Assembly: GCA_946480995.1 (NCBI GenBank)
Contig: CAMLMF010000137.1
Location: 1 to 6,803, forward strand
Origin: an uncultured Bdellovibrio sp.
Lineage (GTDB): Bacteria; Bdellovibrionota; Bdellovibrionia; Bdellovibrionales; Bdellovibrionaceae
DNA: 6,803 bases
Direction of reading: 5' to 3'
The notes below the pieces were generated by a model that made no database searches, was not told the origin of the DNA, and saw only the letters and a program-made list of their open reading frames with translations. Positions 1-5,676 of the stretch are shown here, one piece after another (the first letter of the stretch is position 1; every line of letters starts with the position of its first letter). Both the position numbers and the translations under genes were made by a program.

Positions 1-181
1 CAGCTTCAGTCACGGCGTCACTTTCCTTCTCAAAAGTTCTCTTCCCAAATTCGGTTGGTTGAGTAGTTTTTGCCGGAACCCCATCAACAAACACCGTAGA
101 TGACCTAAGGAGGCGTACGCTGTAACTGCCATCTTCATTTTTTTCTACCACTACATCGATTTGAACCGATTGATTAATCAT
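1..181 (-). CDS. Small hypothetical protein, 3' end cut off by the window edge
   Basis: I do not recognise this gene. Sixty codons are visible from an ATG at 181-179 and the frame is still open at base 1, so the C-terminus lies outside the window. The start is supported by a good purine-rich ribosome binding site, AGAAAGGACT, a few bases upstream. The visible protein begins MINQSVQIDVVVEKNEDGSY and alternates hydrophobic and polar residues like a beta-sheet edge, then becomes charged (KRTFEKES). It has no signal peptide or membrane segment, so it should be cytoplasmic. It starts 45 bp after the stop of the 237-residue gene upstream, with its own ribosome binding site, so the two probably share a transcript. 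A toxin-antitoxin or effector-immunity pairing is possible from position alone, but nothing in the visible residues identifies an antitoxin. Confidence 0.7.
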   Translation of the reverse strand, partial: MINQSVQIDVVVEKNEDGSYSVRLLRSSTVFVDGVPAKTTQPTEFGKRTFEKESDAVTEA

Positions 182-226
182 TTAAGAGTCCTTTCTGCGA
201 TTGCATTTTAATATTCGACAAATTTG

Positions 227-940
227 TCAAAGTAACTTTTTTGAACCCACTCCAAAACCTGGCAAGAACAGAGGTGTAAACCTATCATGACTTTCATAAT
301 ATTTCTTTGTGCACAGCTTTTTTGGACAATTCCTGGATTTAATTTTTACACCATCGCCACCTATCGTAGCTGCGTGTTTTAAGGCGCCATAGGCCATGGA
401 GGCATAGTCGAATCCGGCGGCAGATTCCCAGCATGGATCATCGAGCAGCAAGGACTTCAAATGATCCTTAAAAGGTAAAAAGCCACCTATACTTCGAATG
501 ACAATATGTTGGTTCAGTTTTCCCTCTTCATAGTCATTTTCAAATTCTTCAGCATTTTGAAACCAACGTTTTTCATTACTTGTGGTATCCCGCCAGTAAA
601 TAGGGTTACTTTTTGTTATCCATAATGTTTCTGTTTGTTCAAGGATATCTATGCCAAACTTGAACATGACTGGGCCATAAAAACTGATATTCTTACACTC
701 TGTCCATTCGTGGATGTCTCTAGAGTCTAAAAAAATGTCATGCCAAATTCCTAGTGACTTATCGCCTTGATCTGATTTTTGGATTGTTTGCTTATGTCCT
801 GCCTGTTCGAGATAGCCTCTTGAACACAGACCGCCCAACTTAAGGAAGTGGCACGCAGTGAATACAGAGTTCGAATGATAGAGAAACTTTATCTTTTTCT
901 CATCTAGAATACGCAATATCTCGGTTGTTTTTAGTTCCAC
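227..940 (-). CDS. Uncharacterised 237-aa cytoplasmic protein, possibly ADP-ribosyltransferase-like
   Basis: The gene starts at a GTG (940-938), chosen because AAAGGAAAG sits 3 bases before it and no better start is near. The protein is soluble, with no signal or membrane segment. Near the N-terminus it has FLYHSNSVFTACHFLKLGGL (residues 19-38), which resembles the YH...I...GGL opening of DarT/DUF4433-type ADP-ribosyltransferases. It continues with DIFLDSRDIHEW (68-79), a predicted strand FYGPVMFKF (87-95) and ITKSNPIYW (108-116). Later segments include KHAATIGG (188-195), a Cys pair (C205, C210) and HDRFTPLF (218-225). A DarT-like catalytic Arg/Glu pair cannot be assigned by eye, so the family link is a guess. 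Its neighbours are a small co-directional gene 45 bp downstream and a recombinase fragment upstream, a setting common for mobile toxins or defence genes. Expression may be controlled through the palindromes at 985-1028. It could equally be an unrelated orphan protein. Confidence 0.8.
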   Translation of the reverse strand: MELKTTEILRILDEKKIKFLYHSNSVFTACHFLKLGGLCSRGYLEQAGHKQTIQKSDQGDKSLGIWHDIFLDSRDIHEWTECKNISFYGPVMFKFGIDILEQTETLWITKSNPIYWRDTTSNEKRWFQNAEEFENDYEEGKLNQHIVIRSIGGFLPFKDHLKSLLLDDPCWESAAGFDYASMAYGALKHAATIGGDGVKIKSRNCPKKLCTKKYYESHDRFTPLFLPGFGVGSKKLL

Positions 941-984
941 GAACTTTCCTTTATGCTCTTTTGGGAGATTATGCGTTCTTCATC

Positions 985-1028
985 AGCCTAAGTCATAGGC
1001 TTTGCAATAGTCCTGACTTAAGTCTTAA
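985..1028. promoter_or_regulatory. Pair of operator-like palindromes spaced 30 bp
   Basis: AGCCTAAGTCATAGGCT (985-1001) is a 6-bp inverted repeat around a 5-base centre. TTAAGTCTTAA (1018-1028) is a perfect odd palindrome. Both carry TAAGTC (989-994 and 1019-1024), and their centres, at 993 and 1023, are exactly 30 bp apart, about three helical turns. An overlapping even palindrome, GACTTAAGTC, lies at 1015-1024. The layout suggests a dimeric repressor binding two sites on one face of the DNA, over the probable promoter of the 237-residue gene. The regulator is unknown; the small gene at 1-181 or the 237-residue protein itself could be involved. The symmetry is directly visible; the function is inferred. 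Confidence 0.45.
992..1021 (-). promoter_or_regulatory. Candidate promoter for the 237-aa gene
   Basis: Reading the minus strand, TTAAGT (1021-1016) could be the -35 and TATGAC (997-992) the -10, with an 18-bp spacer. Both boxes match consensus only partly. Their attraction is position: transcription would begin around 985, some 45 bases before the GTG at 940, and each box lies within one of the two palindromes. This is the best pair I found in 941-1089, not a strong promoter. Confidence 0.3.
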
Positions 1029-1046
1029 CATAATTGTGTTTATAAT
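1018..1046 (+). promoter_or_regulatory. Candidate plus-strand promoter with perfect -10
   Basis: TATAAT at 1041-1046 is a perfect -10 hexamer, preceded with a 17-bp spacer by TTAAGT (1018-1023), a weak -35 with about three of six matches. Transcription would run rightwards, antisense to the recombinase fragment and towards the cysteine-hydrolase gene at 1528. It shares the 1018-1028 palindrome with the minus-strand candidate, which would make this a divergent, jointly controlled region. An AT-rich chance match is possible. Confidence 0.3.
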
Positions 1047-1089
1047 GAATCTCAGCCTGAGAAATCCAAAGTATTAGAAGTTGGCCGCC

Positions 1090-1518
1090 TTACTTGATTT
1101 TGTCCGCTACTAAAGATGAAATTTTGCCTTGGGGATTCGAGTGAGAATCCAAGTAGGCTTGGAGAGATTGAAGTGAAAGATGCCTACTGAATTTTAGCAC
1201 GTCATCTAGTCGCAAACCTGCCTGAATTGCTTGCTTAAGTGCCTCGCCAATGCTTGCGTGCCTTAGCTTATGTGGACGAAGTTTCAGGCCCACATTGGAG
1301 CCAATTTTCTCGATAATTTTATACATACCTACAAGTGAGATTCGGCCTGGACGTAGTTTGGATCTGTCTAAGTTAATAAAGAGTGGCCCTGAGAGCATAC
1401 CTCTGAGTTCAATCCACGCTAAAATACGAATCTTGGTTATTTCGGGAACAGTATCCCTTACCAAGTTCAGAGTCTTAAGCCTGTTGTTATAAAATTTGGA
1501 TCCCTTACAGCAGAACAA
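1090..1518 (-). pseudogene. Tyrosine recombinase (phage-type integrase), C-terminal fragment
   Basis: The product matches the C-terminal catalytic domain of XerC/XerD-like tyrosine recombinases. Visible catalytic residues are HKLRH (H83-x-x-R86 with H87), a His in KFSRHLSLQSL (H113) and the presumed nucleophile Y122 in QAYLD. H113 and Y122 are nine residues apart, as are H270 and Y279 of E. coli XerD. Before them, GPLFINLDRS (44-53) is the usual strand ahead of the HxxR helix. In XerD the first catalytic Arg lies about 96 residues before the HxxR His; here only 82 precede it, so that Arg and the whole N-terminal core-binding domain are missing. The TTG at 1518-1516 is merely the first possible start. 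The frame stays open to 1548 and is then closed by TAA (1551-1549). The fragment cannot recombine DNA by itself. It marks an old mobile element whose 5' part was lost at a junction near 1423-1551, where the plus-strand gene begins. Confidence 0.8.
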
Positions 1519-1527
1519 TTTAATAGT

Positions 1528-2289
1528 TTGCGCAAGGCTTACGGTGGTTTAAGCAAGGTCCCCTACACTAAAGGCCGCAGTTATGACCTAATTGATTTTT
1601 TGCCTCCGGTCATGCAGGCATTAATTGAGTTAGGAGAGCCTCAGCCTCAAGAAGTGTCACCGGATTGGCTTAAACAGCTACCGACCCAAGTTGACAGCAT
1701 TTTTGTGGATCAAAATTGTTGGGGCACTTCCTATGCGGTATCTCGTCATATTCAGAATCCAAGCCTTGGGCAGTATTCCGTTTTTGTGAATAGTCAGGCG
1801 CAACTTTTTAAAATGCTTAAGGACCGTCTAAGGACTCGAGCGGAAACGGCCATTCGCTTTGGTGATTGGCTATTCATTTCAAATAATTTTCCCGATAGTG
1901 ATTCAAAATTTTTGGGGCACACGGCCTTGGTTATAGACAAAAATCTTTTCTTTGAAAAAGAAGGCCCCGGCCAAGGGAATCGATGGCAACTTATTACGGG
2001 GAATGATTTGCATGAAAGGTGGGCCGACCATGAAGATTTGCCAGTGGTTTTTGAGTATTCGCAAGTCACAGGTGAATTGGAAGACCCTCAATCTATTTCT
2101 TTGGAGCACAATAGAAACGAATATGATTTAAATATTGCAAACTACGTCCCCGCTGAAGAAAGAAAGTCGCTGATTTTCAGTATCGATAGCTCTAACCCTA
2201 TGATGGGTCGACCATGGCCGGCGTTGCATCCCATTGTGCATCTTAATTTGAAAATTGATGCAAAAACTCAACGTGGTTCGTTTAGATAG
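1528..2289 (+). CDS. Putative NlpC/P60- or papain-like cysteine hydrolase, possibly 5'-truncated
   Basis: The protein looks like a cysteine peptidase or amidase of the NlpC/P60 or CHAP kind. Cys64 sits in DQNCWGTSYAVSRH (61-74), like the nucleophile at the head of a helix. FGDWLFI (111-117) recalls the GD strand of these folds. GHTALVID (130-137) supplies a strand-borne His131, followed by LFFEKEGPG (140-148), with a possible third polar residue at N139 or E143. Such enzymes usually cut peptidoglycan peptides or related amide bonds; the substrate here is unknown. The start is uncertain: TTG at 1528 has no good ribosome binding site and is the only start codon available, because the frame is open upstream to 1423 with no ATG, GTG or TTG. 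Residues encoded just upstream (SLTAEQFNS) also look like real protein. No signal peptide is present, though one would be expected for a wall enzyme. The gene may have lost its 5' end at the recombinase junction. It converges with the DUF1501 gene across 79 bp. Confidence 0.65.
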   Translation: MRKAYGGLSKVPYTKGRSYDLIDFLPPVMQALIELGEPQPQEVSPDWLKQLPTQVDSIFVDQNCWGTSYAVSRHIQNPSLGQYSVFVNSQAQLFKMLKDRLRTRAETAIRFGDWLFISNNFPDSDSKFLGHTALVIDKNLFFEKEGPGQGNRWQLITGNDLHERWADHEDLPVVFEYSQVTGELEDPQSISLEHNRNEYDLNIANYVPAEERKSLIFSIDSSNPMMGRPWPALHPIVHLNLKIDAKTQRGSFR

Positions 2290-2368
2290 CATTTACCATT
2301 GCCGAAGATGTCTAGCTTCAGACCTATCAAGATCAAACGAGTGTCCTATTAAGGAGCCTTCAATGGTT

Positions 2369-3601
2369 TTACTTAAGCACATTTGTCAGAATCTGTGCCT
2401 TTGCAAGATCCTGCGAAATGGCACCGGGATTTACGCCCAAAGAAGTCGCCACAGTGGCCATCAGATTTTCCGGGCGTAAGATAAAGCTATCTTTACGCTC
2501 TAGGGATGGCATCAATGTGTTGTTATTTAACGGAAGACCCGCAAGATAAGGCGTGCCTGACTTGCTTTGTGATCTGGTTATCAACGTAGATCCACCAATG
2601 ATAGTTGATTTCATTTTGGGGCTAAAGATCAAGGCCGAGTTGCACTGCGGGTTATGATCTTTTCCTTGGGATCCGTTAAGTGCAGGAGTTCTGGTGAACT
2701 CAGATGTCACAACCACTGTTGTTTGATCGAGCAAAGTCCGCGTTGTATCGTCACGTAAATCAGCGCTGACACCGGGGTTGGATTTTAGTGCCGCGATAAC
2801 CTTAGCGACTTCAGAAAAACTTTCTGTTAGCAGATTGGCGTGAGTACCAGGATGACCCGCATGAGTATCAAGACCTTTATTCACTGAAAGAAATGAAGTC
2901 TGCGAAAGGCCCGCACGGAAGGCTGACACAATCGCGGCGATTTCTTTGTTGTCAGAAAATGATTTAAAGATTTCATTATAGCGATTGATTTTATCACTAT
3001 GAGAAATCAATGCACGACGGGCTTTAGAAAACTCGGTTTCCTTATCGCCGAAGTCGATCAAAGCATCAGCTCCTGTCAAAGAGGAATTGGCCAAATTGAC
3101 GAGGTCCCAAATATTTTTATTTTTTCCGCCATTAAAAACGGAAGTATTGGCCAAAGTTCCGAATGGAGAATTATAAACCAGACCTTCAAGCTCTAACGGT
3201 AAAACCCCTAAATGACCTTGGCCATTTCCTGTCGACATATAGATTGATGCGGAGTCATGCCCGCCGTCATTGGCAGTTACGAACATTCCGTTGACGACAG
3301 TCATATTCGCAAAAAAGGGCTGCAATGGCTTCATTGCGGGTCCAACAAAAGAATTTCCAAAAGGCAGAAGCTCATCAGTACGGTATTCGATAAAAAAATC
3401 TTTTTCAGAGGGGCGAACTGCGGCTGTCCATGGATCTAAGGAAAGCGACGTATCCCATCCTCCATTGATGGCAATAAAGACCATAAATTGAGGTGTGCCG
3501 TTATTTTGTGCCCATGAAAGTACGGGCCATGAAAATAGCGATGAGGCGGCAGAGAAGATTCCTAAGTTAACCGCAGATTTACAAAAATGTCTTCTATTCA
3601 T
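2369..3601 (-). CDS. Tat-exported DUF1501 family protein
   Basis: This is the last gene of the operon. The N-terminus NRRHFCKS (2-9) is a twin-arginine motif, followed by a hydrophobic stretch and probable cleavage near LSWAQ (about residue 31), so the protein should be exported folded. DUF1501 hallmarks follow in order: FMVFIAINGGWD (39-50), a conserved His in NDGGHDSASIYMSTGNG (His115), GLDTHAGH (243-250), VVVTSEFTRTP (296-306), GKDHNP (313-318) and IIGG (334-337). DUF1501 is related to the alkaline phosphatase/sulfatase superfamily, and Asp/His residues of this kind bind metal there; the substrate is unknown. Family members usually read SEFGRTP and DHG, so the Thr and Asn here are slight departures. 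Its 410 residues are typical of the family. The ATG is supported by AAGGG seven bases upstream and lies 9 bp after the preceding stop. Genes of this family commonly sit next to DUF1592/DUF1588 or DUF1549 proteins, as here. Confidence 0.9.
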   Translation of the reverse strand: MNRRHFCKSAVNLGIFSAASSLFSWPVLSWAQNNGTPQFMVFIAINGGWDTSLSLDPWTAAVRPSEKDFFIEYRTDELLPFGNSFVGPAMKPLQPFFANMTVVNGMFVTANDGGHDSASIYMSTGNGQGHLGVLPLELEGLVYNSPFGTLANTSVFNGGKNKNIWDLVNLANSSLTGADALIDFGDKETEFSKARRALISHSDKINRYNEIFKSFSDNKEIAAIVSAFRAGLSQTSFLSVNKGLDTHAGHPGTHANLLTESFSEVAKVIAALKSNPGVSADLRDDTTRTLLDQTTVVVTSEFTRTPALNGSQGKDHNPQCNSALIFSPKMKSTIIGGSTLITRSQSKSGTPYLAGLPLNNNTLMPSLERKDSFILRPENLMATVATSLGVNPGAISQDLAKAQILTNVLK

Positions 3602-3610
3602 AAAACACCC

Positions 3611-4198
3611 TTAGTAACTTAAGAATTCATCGCGCAATGCGAGGTTGATGGAAATTTTTTTAATGATCTCTATGTTGCTCAATTCACCCAAAGGCTGGGT
3701 TGCTTGAAACAACTTTTCGCGAAGAACATCAGGTTCAATAATATCAAAATCTTTTATAGTTTCGTCTGATCCAAGAATGACAAAGACCATGTTGGCAATG
3801 ATCTTTTTTTGGATTTCTGCAGGAACTCGGTTCCAATGAGAAAGAGATTGGTTATTGAGTATGTCAAAGCTTTCTTGACCGATAAGACGTTGGATTGGAT
3901 ATGATATAAAAGAAATGCCTGCGAACCCCTCGCCAATGCACTTGGTAATCAAAGCCACAGTGCTTTGATTTGGTGTCGGTGAAATCGGAGTACCAGTCAA
4001 TGGCGCATCGACTCCCAAGGCTGTTTTTTCTTTATCAAGACTATGAGTGCTGCAAGTATTAATCGGCACGATGGAATTCATCGCAAGTACCAGCTCATGG
4101 TTTGTTAAATAGCGGCGCGAAGTTTCTTCAAAGCTCGCAAAGGCAACCTGTGAAAAAAGTAATGATCCAATCAGGTAACGAAAAATACTTTTCATCAT
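3611..4198 (-). CDS. Secreted 195-aa protein of unknown function in the DUF1501 operon
   Basis: The product has a Sec signal peptide: MMKS, then a hydrophobic core (IFRYLIGSLLFSQVAF) ending at AFA-S near residue 21. The mature part has two cysteines (C49, C87) that could form a disulfide. RRYLTNHELVLAMNSI (28-43) resembles the RRL(T/N)..E(Y/L) opening of DUF1587/DUF1595-type segments in the planctomycete-style cytochromes. The tail IEIIKKISINLALRDEFLSY also fits the helical end that precedes DUF1592 domains. It may therefore be a detached part of such a protein; this is a by-eye resemblance. The start overlaps the upstream stop in ATGA (4198-4195). A second ATG follows at once, and AAAGGCGG sits just upstream, so translation is probably coupled to the cytochrome. 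The DUF1501 gene starts 9 bp downstream. Confidence 0.85.
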   Translation of the reverse strand: MMKSIFRYLIGSLLFSQVAFASFEETSRRYLTNHELVLAMNSIVPINTCSTHSLDKEKTALGVDAPLTGTPISPTPNQSTVALITKCIGEGFAGISFISYPIQRLIGQESFDILNNQSLSHWNRVPAEIQKKIIANMVFVILGSDETIKDFDIIEPDVLREKLFQATQPLGELSNIEIIKKISINLALRDEFLSY

Positions 4199-5676
4199 TG
4201 TCCGCCTTTAGTTGCAACTTGAGGCTTTCCTTCGAAGTCAGGGGCACCCAGCTCTAACCATCTTTTAATATTTTGAATTTCATCTTTAGATGGTTTCCAT
4301 AATGAATCGGATGGCGGCATCTCGGCTCGCGCTCCATCGTGTTCAATGTCTAAAACTTTACGCAAAGTTTTAATCGCCTCATCACGCGAGCTTTGATCTT
4401 TTCCGTAAGGCAGAGATGTCAAATCCCAAACGTTCTCGCCTTGCGAGTCATGACAGCTTTGACAGCTCTTAAAAGTGGTTGTTACACGATGAGCAAGAAT
4501 TTGTCCTTCACTTAAGACTTGGGGTTTTTCTTTAAACTCGGGACGGCTTACTAAGTAAGACACGAACTCCCGCGGCTTCCTTCCGGATTTTTCAAAAGCA
4601 GCGACAAGTTCCTTTTCGACTTCAGGAGTAATTGGTTTGTCTTTACCGACGTACCAACGCCAGAAATGCGATACTTGACATTGGAGGTATTCAGGCTGCT
4701 GGGTAAGTTTTTGCGCTAAATCGCCGAAGCCCTTTAGAGGTATGTTTACTTTACGCAGGTCTTTGCCCTGATATGCCAATGCTCCTGAACTTGGTGTAGG
4801 AGAAAGACTTGCACCCGAAAAAGCAAAAACTTGTCCAAGTGGATCTAGCTTATAGTGACACTTCATGCAGTCCACTTGCTCACCATGCACGTTGCCTGCT
4901 GCGGATTTGCGAATATCATCTTCGGTTAAGTTTTTATGGTCCGGAAATATTGTATCAAAGTCTTTAATTTGGGAATTGGAGTCCGCAATGGGAGCCGTTG
5001 CGATCATTGTGTCGCAAAGAAAGATTCTGAACACTGCCGCGGCTCTGCGACGGTTCTTATTAAGTGCGGTGTTTGCATAGCGATCAAAGAAGATTGGAGT
5101 AGTGATGATGCCTGCAAGTCGTTGATCGTTGGCTGGAAAATCATATTTATAAATAGTGCGCTCAGCCTTGACCCCGTCATCGCGTTCCTTGAAAAACTGT
5201 TCAATACTTTCTTCAAGATGTGATGAAGTTAAGTTTTGATAGAATGTAGGTTCTGGGCGTCTGCCGTCACCAGAAAAATAGGCCTTATACTTTTTGCTGA
5301 GCAGGAGTGAATCCCAAGACGCATTTTCAGCAAGAAGTTCATCTAAAAAAAAGTCATAAGTGTTCTTTATGGAGTTGCCATAGTCTCCGACTCGAGGATT
5401 TTCTAGGGATGTTTTGACTCTGACAAGCTCATTGATTTTTTGTTTCAGCTTAAATGAAAACTTTTCGTTTTGAACGTACTCCTTAGTTTTCTTTTGCAAA
5501 TAGGCTTCAGCATTTCCTTTCGCCTGCTCGCTTCGCAATTCCTGGCGCTCCTCCAAAGAAGGGGGTTCTCCTTTAAGAGCCTTAGACAGTTTGATCAATT
5601 GGGTTTCGTAGCCTGCGGGCCCGGCGAGTGTGGCAGATGAAATGCTAAATAGTAGAAAAATTAATAGGTATTTCAT
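4195..5676 (-). CDS. Exported dihaem cytochrome c with DUF1592/DUF1588-like core
   Basis: A Sec signal peptide (residues 1-18, ending TLA-G) sends this protein to the periplasm. LSKALKGEPPSLEERQEL (30-47) recalls the start of DUF1549/PSCyt2 modules. YDFFLDELLAENASWDSLLL (107-126) resembles DUF1592. LAGIITTPIFFDRYANTALN (187-206), then RRRAAAVFRIFLC and HGEQVDCMKCHYKLDPLG (264-281), is DUF1588-like and holds the first haem site, CMKCH (270-274). Residues 327-383, including FWRWYVGKDKP, look like DUF1585. The C-terminal 100 residues are a c-type cytochrome domain with CQSCH (405-409) and a likely axial Met in EMPPS (M453). Haem attachment would occur after export by the cell's cytochrome maturation machinery. 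The usual order puts the cytochrome domain first; here it is last. C221 and C333 are further cysteines. The start overlaps the previous stop (ATGA, 5676-5673) and AGAGG lies about six bases upstream. It may pass electrons to or from the DUF1501 partner; that is inference. Confidence 0.88.
   Translation of the reverse strand: MKYLLIFLLFSISSATLAGPAGYETQLIKLSKALKGEPPSLEERQELRSEQAKGNAEAYLQKKTKEYVQNEKFSFKLKQKINELVRVKTSLENPRVGDYGNSIKNTYDFFLDELLAENASWDSLLLSKKYKAYFSGDGRRPEPTFYQNLTSSHLEESIEQFFKERDDGVKAERTIYKYDFPANDQRLAGIITTPIFFDRYANTALNKNRRRAAAVFRIFLCDTMIATAPIADSNSQIKDFDTIFPDHKNLTEDDIRKSAAGNVHGEQVDCMKCHYKLDPLGQVFAFSGASLSPTPSSGALAYQGKDLRKVNIPLKGFGDLAQKLTQQPEYLQCQVSHFWRWYVGKDKPITPEVEKELVAAFEKSGRKPREFVSYLVSRPEFKEKPQVLSEGQILAHRVTTTFKSCQSCHDSQGENVWDLTSLPYGKDQSSRDEAIKTLRKVLDIEHDGARAEMPPSDSLWKPSKDEIQNIKRWLELGAPDFEGKPQVATKGGQ

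Noticed and set aside
941..1089. Recombinase attachment site (att) next to the integrase remnant
   Set aside because: No tRNA 3' end or second copy of a core sequence is visible in the window, so the palindromes are better read as operators.
1250..1492. Plus-strand open frame of 80 codons opposite the recombinase fragment
   Set aside because: The minus-strand frame has the conserved catalytic residues; this one is the antisense shadow and has no motif.
2290..2368. Bidirectional terminator between the converging genes
   Set aside because: Only GAAG/CTTC with an 8-base loop and a 4-bp TCCT/AGGA repeat are visible, with no GC-rich stem followed by T's on either strand.
2255..2479. Plus-strand open frame of 74 codons across the convergent region
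   Set aside because: It overlaps the ends of two better-supported genes, has Cys-rich low-quality composition and no family resemblance.
4865..5223. Plus- and minus-strand open frames opposite or inside the cytochrome gene
   Set aside because: They lie fully inside a gene with clear haem motifs and encode no recognisable domain; they are frame shadows.
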